From: an uncultured Oscillospiraceae bacterium
Lineage (GTDB): Bacteria; Bacillota; Clostridia; Oscillospirales; Acutalibacteraceae
Length of the DNA stretch: 64,000 bases
Direction: 5' to 3'
Assembly (NCBI GenBank): GCA_910587835.1
Contig: CAJUNQ010000013.1
Location: forward strand, 1-64,000
Shown here: positions 52,138-61,117 of the stretch, one piece after another
Layout of the letters: the number at the start of each line of letters is the position of its first letter
How positions within the stretch are numbered: the stretch's first letter is position 1
The notes under the pieces: model-generated
The model's input: the letters and a program-made list of their open reading frames with translations, nothing else
Database searches by the model: none
What the model was told of the DNA's origin: nothing
Translations under genes and position numbers: made by a program

Positions 52138-52992
52138 TTACAAAATCCTTCCCTCCGTGTCCTTAAAGAACCTGTCGCAGTCCCGGGCCGCCATCTCCGG
52201 GCATTCGTCCGCGCCGCCGTGGCCCAGGTGCTGATAGGTCAGCAGCGAGGCCCCGGGTATGGTCTGGGCGATTTGCAGGGCGTCCTCCGCTTTGGCCAGG
52301 GGGTCCAGGCCGCCGTTCCAAATCAGAACCGGCACAGGGATTTTGGACAGCTTTTCATAAAAATCCTCCCGTGAGACCGCGCCGCAGCAGCTCATGTCCC
52401 CCTGGTTGCGCACCGTGAACTCCTCCCTGGTCCGGCTCATCAGAATCTCTGTGTGCTCCTTATGATTTGCGGCCCTGCGCGCCAGACGCTGGGGGTTGTT
52501 GGTGGGCCAGCTTTCCATCCAGGCCATTTTTTCCAGGGCCTCATAGTTTCCCACCAGCTGGTCCGGGTCCGGGGCCTGGAAGGGCGGGCGGGCCTCGCCG
52601 CTGTCATGATACTGGGCAATCCCGTCCACGCACACAAAGCCCCGAAGGAGCTCCGGCCTGTGAAAGGCAATATGCCACCCGGCCCAGTTGCCGTGGGACA
52701 CCCCGGTGTAGTAGAAGCTGGGAATGCCCATTGCCCCGGCAAACCGGATGAGATCCTCCCCCCAAATTCTGGTGAAGTTCTGGGGCGTGGGGCCGTCAAT
52801 ATGGCTGGACCTGCCATAGCCCCGCATATACACCAGGAAGGTATGATAGTCGTAGGGCTCCTTGCCCAGCAGCTCCATGTGGCAGTCTGTCAGAAAGAAA
52901 TTCTGGGTGGAGAGCAGGTATTTGTCCCCGCTTCCAAATTCCTTGTAGGCCAGGGTCACGTCCCCCAGGTCTATGGTTTTTATTTCACTCAT
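52138..52992 (-). CDS. Alpha/beta hydrolase
   Basis: 284 residues from ATG 52992 (GGAGG at 8 nt; longer starts rejected). Alpha/beta hydrolase fold with YMRGYGRSSHIDGPT, nucleophile Ser in GVSHGNWAGWH, likely Asp in WNGGLDPLAK and His in QHLGHGGAD. Substrate unknown; position 13 nt before the SASA-type esterase gene places it first in a three-esterase transcript. A plausible role is ester removal from glycans. Confidence 0.85.
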   Translation of the reverse strand: MSEIKTIDLGDVTLAYKEFGSGDKYLLSTQNFFLTDCHMELLGKEPYDYHTFLVYMRGYGRSSHIDGPTPQNFTRIWGEDLIRFAGAMGIPSFYYTGVSHGNWAGWHIAFHRPELLRGFVCVDGIAQYHDSGEARPPFQAPDPDQLVGNYEALEKMAWMESWPTNNPQRLARRAANHKEHTEILMSRTREEFTVRNQGDMSCCGAVSREDFYEKLSKIPVPVLIWNGGLDPLAKAEDALQIAQTIPGASLLTYQHLGHGGADECPEMAARDCDRFFKDTEGRIL

Positions 52993-53247
52993 CCGCAATT
53001 CCTCCATATTCGTCGTTTGGGGCCTCTTGAAAATAATTATAGCAAGCCGGACCGCGCCGGCAATATCAGAAAAAGTGAACCGGCTTTTGATTTTGTTGCC
53101 GGTTTTGCACCGGCCGGGATTTTTTATTGCAAATGAAGTGTACATATTTTAAGGCAAGGCCGGCCCGGATTATGGCAGAATAGAAGGGGAAAAGACCGTG
53201 AACAGCAAGCGGCGCAACACAGAAACCATGCAGAAGGAGGAAAAAGT

Positions 53248-54462
53248 ATGCCAGAAATCAGAGAGCCGGACCGGCTGGACAAGCTTTTGGACAAGCAGTT
53301 TGTCATGACCGACGCAGGCCGGATCGACCGGATTCGGGACCTGTACACCACATTCAACGACAAGGTGGACCTGGACGCCCTGAAGCAGGGCGGCTACATT
53401 GACGCGGTAGACAAAATGATGGAGCCCATTACCATGAGCCTGGACGACCACGCCCCGGAGGTGGTGGCCTATTGGGCCAAGCAGGGGATGGTCAAGGAGT
53501 TTCACGGCCAGAACGACGTGATGAGCTGGACAGAGTATGAGGCCCGCACCGGCTACCACTGGGAGGACGCGGAGGGCCAGGCCCCCCAGAACACCCGGAA
53601 GCTGTGGAACTCCTTTGTGCCTGTCTCCGCCTTCCGGCCGGAGAACCGGGACCGGAAATACCCCGCGGTGGTGGTGCTGCACGGCGGCTTTAACCCCATC
53701 AGCGTCATCGACGGCTGGGGCTGGGTGCAGGAGGCGGCCAGGCGGGAGTGGATTGTCATTGCGCCCTCTTTGGAGCTGGACGACATCATTGCCGAAATAC
53801 TGGAAAAGGCGGAGCAGCTGTACCCCATTGACAAGAGCCGGGTGTATGCCTGCGGCTTCTCCTATGGCGGCTTCATGTCCAACCTGCTGGGCAACAAGCG
53901 CCCCGACCTTTTCGCCGCCGTGGCCCCCTGCGGCGCGCCCATATCCAACGGCTTTTGCGAAAAAGCCCTGGGCCCTGAGCCCCAGACTCCCTTTGACGGC
54001 GTATCCAGAGCCGGGAAGATGGGCGTCTACATGCCTGTTATGAACATTTATGGCAACCTGGACGGCTTCCGCTTCCCCTTCTATGATTTCAAGGATTACT
54101 TCACCGGGGAGAGCGGCACAAAGGACCTGATCAACGGCGTCAACGCCTGGGCGCGGGTCAACCATGCCGCCGGGATTTCTCTGGACGCGGTTATGGCCCT
54201 GAAGGACCGGGAGGACGTCTCGATTGAGGAAAAATGTATTGGCCTGCCCTTGGAGCCGGACTGCCGGGAGACCATAGAGCGGGAGGGCATCACCAGCTAT
54301 ATTGCCAGCCTGAAAAGCGAAGACGGCATTGTGCGCACCCGGATTATGTGCACCATGAACATGCCCCACTGGCCCACCCCGGAGATGTCCCGGCAGGCCT
54401 TTGCGTTCTTCTCCCACTTCTCCCGGAACCCGGAGACCGGGGAGAGCGTTTATCACCCATAA
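53248..54462 (+). CDS. Alpha/beta hydrolase of the PHB-depolymerase/feruloyl-esterase type
   Basis: 404 residues from ATG 53248 (AAGGAGG at 7 nt). A helical N-terminal part of about 130 residues precedes the hydrolase core: VVVLHGGFNP (oxyanion), nucleophile GFSYGGFMSNLLG near residue 211, and His in MNMPHWPTPEM near the end. No signal peptide. It is transcribed divergently from the three-esterase operon and has its own terminator. Substrate unknown; the setting suggests acylated glycans. Confidence 0.82.
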   Translation: MPEIREPDRLDKLLDKQFVMTDAGRIDRIRDLYTTFNDKVDLDALKQGGYIDAVDKMMEPITMSLDDHAPEVVAYWAKQGMVKEFHGQNDVMSWTEYEARTGYHWEDAEGQAPQNTRKLWNSFVPVSAFRPENRDRKYPAVVVLHGGFNPISVIDGWGWVQEAARREWIVIAPSLELDDIIAEILEKAEQLYPIDKSRVYACGFSYGGFMSNLLGNKRPDLFAAVAPCGAPISNGFCEKALGPEPQTPFDGVSRAGKMGVYMPVMNIYGNLDGFRFPFYDFKDYFTGESGTKDLINGVNAWARVNHAAGISLDAVMALKDREDVSIEEKCIGLPLEPDCRETIEREGITSYIASLKSEDGIVRTRIMCTMNMPHWPTPEMSRQAFAFFSHFSRNPETGESVYHP

Positions 54463-54477
54463 GCCATACAAATAGCA

Positions 54478-54509
54478 CGGAGCGGGGAAAGCCTCCCCGC
54501 TCCGTTTTT
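54478..54509 (+). terminator. Rho-independent terminator
   Basis: CGGAGCGGGG pairs exactly with CCCCGCTCCG and is followed by TTTTT, 15 nt after the esterase stop codon. Confidence 0.9.
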
Positions 54510-54527
54510 GTCTCCGCTCTGTCTGCG

Positions 54528-55706
54528 CTACAAAATGCGCGCCTCTGTCTCCGGGTCGAACAGGTGCAGCCTCTGGGGGCTCCACGCCATCCCCACCCTC
54601 TCTCCCGGGCGGTATCTGTCAAAGCGGGTGGCCGGGACCACCGCCAGCAGCTCTTGTCCCTCTGCTTTTAAATGGACATGCAGCTCCGCCTCCACCGGGT
54701 CCGCCTGGCTGACCACTGCCGGGATTCCGGCCTCCCCCATGGAGATGTGAACCGGGCGGACCCCCAGAATCACCCTGCGCCCATTGTCCTGGGGGGTGAG
54801 GGCCGCGCATCTCTTTTCCGGCAGCGGAAGCTCCTGCCCCAAGGCCTCCACCGTCCAGCCCTTTTCCCTCCGCCGCAGAGCCGCGGACCGGATGATATTC
54901 ATGGGCGGCGTGCCCACAAAGGCCGCTGTATACAGGTTGGCCGGCCGGTTGAACAGGTCCCGGGGCGGGCCGGTCTGCTCTATTCTGCCGTTCTGCATCA
55001 CCACAATCCGGTCTCCCAGAGCAAAGGCCTCCTCCTGGTCATGGGTCACATAGACAAAGGTGGCGCCCAGCCGCTGGTGCAGCGACTTGACCAGGCCCCG
55101 CAGTCTGCGGCGCAGAACCGGGTCCAGGTTGCTGAAGGGCTCGTCCATAAGGAACAGCCTGGGGCGGCGCACCAGGGCCCGGCCTATGGCTATGCGCTGC
55201 CGCTGGCCCCCGGAGAGCTCCCGGGGGTAGCGGTTCAAAACCTCGTCCAGCTCCATCAGCCCCGCCACCTCCTGTACCTGCCGCTGAAGCTGCTCTCTGG
55301 GAACATGCTGGCTTTTCAGGGGAAAGGCCAGATTCTCATACACCGTATAGTTGGGGTAGAGGGAATAGTTCTGAAAAATCATGGCAATGTCCCGCTGCTC
55401 CGGGGGCAGCTCCACAATAGAGCGGCCGTCCAGCAGAATGTCCCCGGCAGACACCTCTTCCAGACCGGCAATCATCCGCAGGACCGTGGACTTGCCGCAG
55501 CCGGAGGGGCCCAGAAGCACTATAAACTCTCCCCGCTGGATTTCCAGGTCAAAGCCCTGTACTGCCAGCACCCCTTCGTTTGTGGTGTAGGGCTGGCTCT
55601 CCTGACGCTGCCGGATGGCCTTTGCCCGCTTTCTGCCAAACAGCAGGCCCTCTACCTTTGCAAAGGGGTATACCTTTACCAGTCCCCGCAGGCTGAGCTC
55701 ACTCAT
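54528..55706 (-). CDS. MsmX/UgpC-type sugar ABC importer ATPase
   Basis: 392 residues from ATG 55706, inside the end of the DUF624 gene. ATPase with Walker A GPSGCGKST, Q-loop FQNYSLYP, signature LSGGQRQR, Walker B LFLMDEP and H-loop VTHDQEEA, then a TOBE/OB domain as in MsmX. Between VKVYP and GVLAVQGF there are about 33 extra residues (FAKVEGLLFGRKRAK...) not found in typical MsmX. MsmX-like ATPases often power several permease pairs; this is the only one in the window. It probably serves the LplBC pairs. Confidence 0.9.
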   Translation of the reverse strand: MSELSLRGLVKVYPFAKVEGLLFGRKRAKAIRQRQESQPYTTNEGVLAVQGFDLEIQRGEFIVLLGPSGCGKSTVLRMIAGLEEVSAGDILLDGRSIVELPPEQRDIAMIFQNYSLYPNYTVYENLAFPLKSQHVPREQLQRQVQEVAGLMELDEVLNRYPRELSGGQRQRIAIGRALVRRPRLFLMDEPFSNLDPVLRRRLRGLVKSLHQRLGATFVYVTHDQEEAFALGDRIVVMQNGRIEQTGPPRDLFNRPANLYTAAFVGTPPMNIIRSAALRRREKGWTVEALGQELPLPEKRCAALTPQDNGRRVILGVRPVHISMGEAGIPAVVSQADPVEAELHVHLKAEGQELLAVVPATRFDRYRPGERVGMAWSPQRLHLFDPETEARIL

Positions 55707-56430
55707 CTTCCGCCCCGCTTTCCGGCTCGTCATACAGCCTTGCCATTTCCAGACTGGGCATGGAGGCCGGGCGCTCTCCGTTGCTGCCGTCTCCGGCCCC
55801 CTCCTCCTCTGTCTGGGCAAGGCCCCTGTCGGCCATGAATTTCTGCAGCTGCTTTTCCACCCCGCCGCAAATCAGGTCCATATACAGCCCTGGAAGAATC
55901 AGCAGCACAATGGGGTAGAAATCGATCAGCAGCGCCACCAGCGCCAGTAAAACCAGCCGAAGAAGGGTCTTCAGGGGATTCTGTCCGGCAAAGTACAGGG
56001 CCATGCGCAGATACATCCCTATGCCGCCCTCAAACCGGGAGAGGGCAAAGGGCAGGTGGAGCGTTGCCGCCGCCCAGACCAGGGCAATGACGCAGCCAAT
56101 AAGAAAGTAGGCCACACCAAAATTGTTTTGCTGCTGCATCCGCCAGCCGTACCACAGGGTAAAGGACAGCAGCCCGCCGCTGCCCAGCGCAATCAGCGAA
56201 AGGGGCAGGCCCTTTCTCAGAGAGCCCTTCAGCGCGCGGAAAAAATCCCCCGCCACCCCGTTGCCGTTCTCCCGGATGACCTTGGCGGTGGTATGGAAAA
56301 GGGCGGCTGTGGCCGGAATGACCGTGACCACCGGCAGGCAGCACAGCACCCAGAAAAAGCTGACGATCATCATGTTGGCAATGCGGACCATGGCGGACAT
56401 CAGCGGATTGTCGTACTGAAAGGCTCCCAT
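55699..56430 (-). CDS. DUF624 (YesL-like) membrane protein
   Basis: 243 residues from ATG 56430 (GGGGGAGAG upstream). Four or five membrane spans; DUF624 signs are NPLMSAMVRIANMMIVSFFW, CLPVVTVIPATAALFHT and FFRALKGSLRKGLPL. YesL relatives are encoded with YesMN and Lpl-type importers; function unknown. The C-terminal 45 residues are Gly/Glu-rich. It overlaps the ATPase gene by 8 nt. Confidence 0.88.
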   Translation of the reverse strand: MGAFQYDNPLMSAMVRIANMMIVSFFWVLCCLPVVTVIPATAALFHTTAKVIRENGNGVAGDFFRALKGSLRKGLPLSLIALGSGGLLSFTLWYGWRMQQQNNFGVAYFLIGCVIALVWAAATLHLPFALSRFEGGIGMYLRMALYFAGQNPLKTLLRLVLLALVALLIDFYPIVLLILPGLYMDLICGGVEKQLQKFMADRGLAQTEEEGAGDGSNGERPASMPSLEMARLYDEPESGAEDE

Positions 56431-56449
56431 ATTCTCTCCCCCGCTCCAC

Positions 56450-57307
56450 TCAGATTTCCGGATTCTCCACCACCGCCGTCCCGCCGGCCGGGATGCGGCA
56501 GCTGCTTTTGCCCACCTGAATCCACAGGTCCGTGCAGGTGGGGTTGTAGATTTTGCTCCCGTCCGCAGAGTATATCCTCTGCCGGAAGGCCAGGATATAT
56601 GCCGCCAGCTCGGTATTTCCCGCAAACCAGACGTCCTGAGAAAAGCCGGACACATAGCGCAGCAGCTTCTCCATTACATCCCAGTTTCCGTCTGCGTCAA
56701 ACTCATAGGCATGGCCCCAAAGGTAGAACAAGGCCGGACCAAAGGCCGGGCCCTCACAGAATTTCTCCGCCAGGGGCATCAGCTCCGGGTCATTGTGGTG
56801 GCAGGTGGGATGCCACTCCAGCATGTCCTCCGGGATGGAAAAGCTGTGGGTCGACTCCACCGTGCGGGCCCCGATATAGCCTGCCAGCCTTAAAAGCTCC
56901 TTCACATTTCCGTCATAGGCGCCAAAGGGATAGGCGAAGAAGCGCACCAAAGCGCCAGACAGCCGTTCCAGGGCCCGGCGGTCCTCCACCAGCTCGTACA
57001 TTGCCATGGGCGTGCCCACATTCTGCAAAAAGGAATGCCACAGGCTGTGCCCCGCCACCTCGTGGCCCTGGTAGAGGGTCCCTACCTCCTCCTCCGTCAC
57101 CTTGGAGATATCCGTCTCCCGCCCGGAGACCACCGCACTGCCCTGAAAGCCCAGTATGCCGGCGTTCAGGTTAAAGGTTCCCTTAACGCCGTATTGGTTG
57201 AACAGCTCCACCAGACGCCTGTCCTGCACCACGCCGTCGTCATAGCTGAAGGTCATGGCCTTCTTCTTGCCGCCGGGGTACAGCATAAAATCGTTTCTCT
57301 GTCCCAT
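56450..57307 (-). CDS. Polysaccharide deacetylase (CE4-like)
   Basis: 285 residues from ATG 57307 (GGGAGG at 10 nt). NodB-type fold: motif 1 MTFSYDDGVVQDRRL with the catalytic Asp and metal Asp, motif 2 with two His in GHEVAGHSLWHSF, and FFAYPFGAYDG as motif 3. No signal peptide is visible, so it may act on cytosolic oligosaccharides. It lies 19 nt before the DUF624 gene in the same transcript. Confidence 0.87.
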   Translation of the reverse strand: MGQRNDFMLYPGGKKKAMTFSYDDGVVQDRRLVELFNQYGVKGTFNLNAGILGFQGSAVVSGRETDISKVTEEEVGTLYQGHEVAGHSLWHSFLQNVGTPMAMYELVEDRRALERLSGALVRFFAYPFGAYDGNVKELLRLAGYIGARTVESTHSFSIPEDMLEWHPTCHHNDPELMPLAEKFCEGPAFGPALFYLWGHAYEFDADGNWDVMEKLLRYVSGFSQDVWFAGNTELAAYILAFRQRIYSADGSKIYNPTCTDLWIQVGKSSCRIPAGGTAVVENPEI

Positions 57308-57333
57308 AATACAGGGTCCTCCCTTGCTTTACA

Positions 57334-57502
57334 AGAGATAGGCATAATCCTCCAAACAGAATTATGCCTATCCCTCTGTGTATTCTCAAGCTCTGCTTAT
57401 ATCGCAAACGCACTTGAAAACCGGTATTTACCGATTTTCAGGCAGGGCGGCGCGGGCACGCCTGTGCCGCCTGGTTCAAAAGAGGTACCACTTCTTTTGA
57501 AC
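57334..57502. promoter_or_regulatory. String of hairpins between the serine hydrolase and deacetylase genes
   Basis: Four inverted repeats in 170 bp: GATAGGCATAAT/ATTATGCCTATC (57337-57374), TGAAAACCGGTA/TACCGATTTTCA, GGCGGC..GCCGCC, and GTTCAAAAGA/TCTTTTGAAC (57474-57502). They lie in the gap within a same-strand gene series and could set relative mRNA levels by attenuation or processing. Confidence 0.6.
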
Positions 57503-57510
57503 TGGGTTAA

Positions 57511-59007
57511 CTATACCTGCTCCGCGCGAATGGCGTCCTCTTCTTTTCTGGGGAAGGGGAACGCGGAATTGGTGCTCTCCTCCACGTCGATCTTTGTGCC
57601 GTCGAATTTGAACAACAGCTTCTTGGTCAGGCAGGTCTCTGTCCAACGGCAGACCACCTGGAAGACGTTTTCCTCCAGCCACCCGCCGCTGGCCACCAGC
57701 AGCTGGGTCTGGGCGTCGGGGGTCTTCACCAGGTTGGTAAAACGCCCGCCATAGGTAGCCACGCGAATCGCCTCTTTGCTGCCGTCCGGCTGGGTGACAT
57801 TCCACACGCAGCCGTAGCAGTCAAAGTCAAAGGAGAACTCGCTGACCTGAATGCTCTTGGACCCGCCCATGAAGCTGCGCATTTCAGGGGACAGCTCGCC
57901 GTTTGTGACCTTGTATTTTTTGCCGGAAATGGACTCGATCCGGGGGCTGAAGGGCCGGCAGACAGGGTTGGGGGTGTTCAGGCTGGCCAGCTTACGGACC
58001 AGCCTGTCTCTGGCCTCCTCATTCTCCGGCACATCTCCGCTGCCGATCTTCTCCAAAAAGTCCCAGGTCAGGTCCAGGGTGGTCTGGGCCCAATGGGCGC
58101 CCACCGCGGTCTCGGTGATGGCGATGATCATATCCTGCTCGGGGCACACAATGGTGAACTGGCCCATAGCCCCGTCCGCCCGGTAGACGCCCTTGGGCTT
58201 GCACATCCAAATCTGGAAGCCATAGCCCAGGAAATTGTCAAAGGCCTGGGGGTTGTTGATGGACTCTGTGGCAGACTCGTTCTGAAGGGTGGTGGCCAGC
58301 TTCACATAGTCCTCGGCCAGAATGCGCTCCCCCTCCCAAACGCCGCCGTCCGCATACAGCTTCATCAGGCGCAGGTTGTCCTCTGTGGTAGCCAGCAGGC
58401 CGCCCCCGCCGGTCTCCATGCCGTCGGCCATGCAATACCAGCGCAGGTTCTCCGGGTCAATGCCGATTTTGTGGAACAGATGCTGGCTGAGAAACGCGTG
58501 CAGCCCCAGGCCGGTCTTTTTGCGCACAATGGCGCCCAGCATGGTAGAGCCCACTGAATTGTACATAAAGGTGGTGCCGGGCTCATGGTTCACAGGCGTG
58601 TGCAAAAAGTCGCGAATCCAGTTCTCCGAGTTCCTGGGCATTTCATCCATGCCGTTGCCCATGCACAGCACGTCCCGCACCTTCAGAGCCTTCAGGTTCT
58701 CGCTGGGGTCCTGGGGGGCCTCCTCCGGAAAAATGTCGATCAGCCGCTCGTCCAGCTTCAGCAGGCCCTGGGTGTAGGCAATGCCCACTGCCGTGGCCGC
58801 GTAGGTTTTGGTGTGGGACTGAAGCCCGTGGCGCAGGTTGGGGGCATAGGGCGCCCACCAGCCCTCGGCGCACACCTTGCCATGCCGCATAATCATCAGG
58901 CCGTGCATCTCTGTGTTGCTGTGCTCCAATGTGTCGATATAATGGAGGATGTCCTCGCTTTTGATTCCTACAGCCTCCGGCGTGGTTCTTTCAAATTCCT
59001 TGCGCAT
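57511..59007 (-). CDS. Serine hydrolase (beta-lactamase/class C-like family)
   Basis: 498 residues from ATG 59007. N-terminal beta-lactamase-related domain (to about 330) with SxxK in GLQSHTKTYAA, YxN in FMYNSVGS and a GMETGGGGL loop; then a separate C-terminal domain of about 150 residues, rich in beta strands. No signal peptide. Despite the family name, such proteins are often esterases or peptidases (EstB-like), and penicillin resistance is not implied. It sits after the LplBC genes and before the deacetylase, so an esterase role is plausible. Confidence 0.85.
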   Translation of the reverse strand: MRKEFERTTPEAVGIKSEDILHYIDTLEHSNTEMHGLMIMRHGKVCAEGWWAPYAPNLRHGLQSHTKTYAATAVGIAYTQGLLKLDERLIDIFPEEAPQDPSENLKALKVRDVLCMGNGMDEMPRNSENWIRDFLHTPVNHEPGTTFMYNSVGSTMLGAIVRKKTGLGLHAFLSQHLFHKIGIDPENLRWYCMADGMETGGGGLLATTEDNLRLMKLYADGGVWEGERILAEDYVKLATTLQNESATESINNPQAFDNFLGYGFQIWMCKPKGVYRADGAMGQFTIVCPEQDMIIAITETAVGAHWAQTTLDLTWDFLEKIGSGDVPENEEARDRLVRKLASLNTPNPVCRPFSPRIESISGKKYKVTNGELSPEMRSFMGGSKSIQVSEFSFDFDCYGCVWNVTQPDGSKEAIRVATYGGRFTNLVKTPDAQTQLLVASGGWLEENVFQVVCRWTETCLTKKLLFKFDGTKIDVEESTNSAFPFPRKEEDAIRAEQV

Positions 59008-59055
59008 ACTGAAATCCCTCTCTTTTCTTTTATATAATTTCTTATGTCATGCTTA

Positions 59056-59976
59056 TTAACCCTTTACGCCGCCTACCACCATGCCCCGCACTAGCTCCTT
59101 CTGGATGAAGGGGTAGACGCACAGAATGGGCAGAATGGCAATGATGGCAATGGCCATGCGCGCGCCCTCGGTGGGCATGGACTTATAGGCCAGAGCGGCG
59201 GACTCGGCGGCAGTGTCGCCGGACTTGAGGAAGGCGATGTTGTCCATCAGCTTCTTCAGGTAGACCTGGATGGTGTAAAGCTTGGTGTCGGAAATATAGT
59301 ACAGGCCGTTGGTCCAGTTGTTCCAGTAGCCCAGGGCGGCGAACAGGCCAATGGTGGTCATAACCGGCTTTGACAGCGGCACCATAATCCTGGCGTAAAT
59401 TCCCAGGTCATTGGCCCCGTCCAGCCGGGCCGCCTCAATAATGGAATAGGGTATGTTGGCATTGTAATAGTTGCGGACCATCAGCACGTTCATGGCGCCC
59501 ATCAGGCTGCCGGGAAGAATCAGGGCCCAGATGGTGTTCTTGATGTGGAAGATGCTGGTCCAGATGATGTAGCTGGCGGTGAGGCCCCCGTTGAACAGCA
59601 CGGTGAAGAACAGGATAAAGGCGAACACATTCCGGTATTTGAAGTCCTGCCGGCTCAGGGGATAGGCGAACAGGGAGGTGATCACCAGGTTTGTCACCGT
59701 GCCTACCACTGTCACCACAATGGTCATCAGATAGCAGCGGCCGATGGTGATGCGTTTGGCCCACAGATAGTCGTAGGCCGCAAGAGAGAACTCTCTGGGC
59801 CAGAAGGAATAGCCCCCCTGAGACAGCGCCGCCTCGCTGGAAAATGAGGTGGAGAGCATCAGGATAAAGGGGATGACGCAGTAAATGGCCAGCAGGCTCA
59901 TAAGCACAAGGGCAATGTTGTGAAAGGCGCGCTCGTCCTTGATTGCCGGCGTGCTTTGCATGGTTTCTTTTTTCAT
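59056..59976 (-). CDS. LplC-type sugar ABC permease
   Basis: 306 residues from ATG 59976 (GAGGTG upstream). Six membrane spans; IEAARLDGANDLGIYARIMVP is the ATPase-contact loop; the tail ELVRGMVVGGVKG is the normal family end. It follows LplB by 14 nt and precedes the serine hydrolase by 48 nt. Confidence 0.9.
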   Translation of the reverse strand: MKKETMQSTPAIKDERAFHNIALVLMSLLAIYCVIPFILMLSTSFSSEAALSQGGYSFWPREFSLAAYDYLWAKRITIGRCYLMTIVVTVVGTVTNLVITSLFAYPLSRQDFKYRNVFAFILFFTVLFNGGLTASYIIWTSIFHIKNTIWALILPGSLMGAMNVLMVRNYYNANIPYSIIEAARLDGANDLGIYARIMVPLSKPVMTTIGLFAALGYWNNWTNGLYYISDTKLYTIQVYLKKLMDNIAFLKSGDTAAESAALAYKSMPTEGARMAIAIIAILPILCVYPFIQKELVRGMVVGGVKG

Positions 59977-59990
59977 TTCATTCACCTCAA

Positions 59991-60953
59991 TCAGAAGAGT
60001 GCGTTTTCGCTGTCTACCTTGCGGACAATAGCGTTGGAGGTGACCACCAGCACAAAGCCGATAATCGCCTGGAACACGCTGGCCGCTGAGGACATGCCCA
60101 CATTGTTCAGCTCCAGCAGAGCCCGGTACACATAGGTGTCAATGGTTTGGGTGGTTTGCACCAGCAGGCCCTGGCCCAGGGGCACCTGATAGAACATGCC
60201 GAAGTCTGAGTTAAAGATGCGGCCAATGCTCATCAGCATCATCAAAATGATCATGGGCTTCAGCATGGGCAGGGTAATGGCGGTAATCTGCTGCAGCTTG
60301 TTGGCCCCGTCCAGCCTGGCCGACTCATACAGGCCCTTGTCAATGCCCCCAATGGAGGCCATGTAGATGATGGAGCTTTGGCCCGAGGACTGCCAGAAGT
60401 GCACAATGGTCAGAATAATGGGCCAATACTGGGCGGAGGCATACCAGTTGATGGGGTTGTCCTTAAAGAAGGTGGCGTTTAAAAAGCCATAGTTGGTGCT
60501 TAAAAAGCCATAGACCAAAAAGGACAGGATAACGGCGGAGACCATGGACGGAAAGCAGATAATGGGCTGAATGAGCTTGGCGATTTTTCTGCTGGATATT
60601 TCCGCCATCAGAATGGCAATGCTCACGGAGATGACCAGCCCCAGGGCAATCCACACCACATTATAGCACACGGTGTTGCGGATCATCGTCCAGGCGTCCT
60701 TGGTTTTGAACAGGAACTCAAAGTTGTCCAGCCCAGTCCAGGGGCTGTTCCAGATGCCAATGGAGAAGTTGACCTTTTTAAAAGCGATCAAAATGCCGAA
60801 CATGGGCAGGTAATTGTTGCACACAATGTAAATCAGCCCTGGCAGCATCATAAGGTACAGCGGCAGGGTGTTCCGGAATTCCGCCCTTCGACGGAGCTTT
60901 TTCTTTTCTGCCAGCAGCCCGTCATACTGTGAAGTACCATTTGGGTTTGTCAC
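59991..60953 (-). CDS. LplB-type sugar ABC permease
   Basis: 320 residues from GTG 60953, with GAGGAGG 10 nt upstream. Six membrane spans; LYLMMLPGLIYIVCNNYLP is the first span; ESARLDGANKLQQITAITLP the EAA loop; ends KVDSENALF. It is paired with the LplC gene downstream and the binding protein upstream. Confidence 0.91.
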   Translation of the reverse strand: MTNPNGTSQYDGLLAEKKKLRRRAEFRNTLPLYLMMLPGLIYIVCNNYLPMFGILIAFKKVNFSIGIWNSPWTGLDNFEFLFKTKDAWTMIRNTVCYNVVWIALGLVISVSIAILMAEISSRKIAKLIQPIICFPSMVSAVILSFLVYGFLSTNYGFLNATFFKDNPINWYASAQYWPIILTIVHFWQSSGQSSIIYMASIGGIDKGLYESARLDGANKLQQITAITLPMLKPMIILMMLMSIGRIFNSDFGMFYQVPLGQGLLVQTTQTIDTYVYRALLELNNVGMSSAASVFQAIIGFVLVVTSNAIVRKVDSENALF

Positions 60954-61065
60954 AACAGCAGCCTCCTCATAAGTTTATATGCCAAGTTTACACTTTTTTC
61001 TTAACCATGTCTTTAAAAAAAGTACACCCTGGTTCTGCTTTTCTATCAATGCTTTTCAGCGGCAA

Positions 61066-61091
61066 GGGCGGAGGCATCTCTGCCTCCGCCC
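61066..61091 (-). terminator. Hairpin between lplA and lplB (partial terminator/stabiliser)
   Basis: GGGCGGAGGC pairs exactly with GCCTCCGCCC, 6-nt loop, 27 nt after the binding-protein stop codon. On the minus strand no U-run follows, so it fits a 3' stabilising hairpin that lets the binding protein be made in excess over the permeases. Confidence 0.7.
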
Positions 61092-61117
61092 CTTTCATTT
61101 TTTGCCACAAACTATTT

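Noticed and set aside
57511..59007. Beta-lactamase-family gene as antibiotic resistance
   Set aside because: No signal peptide, an extra C-terminal domain and a glycan-use setting fit an esterase or peptidase better.
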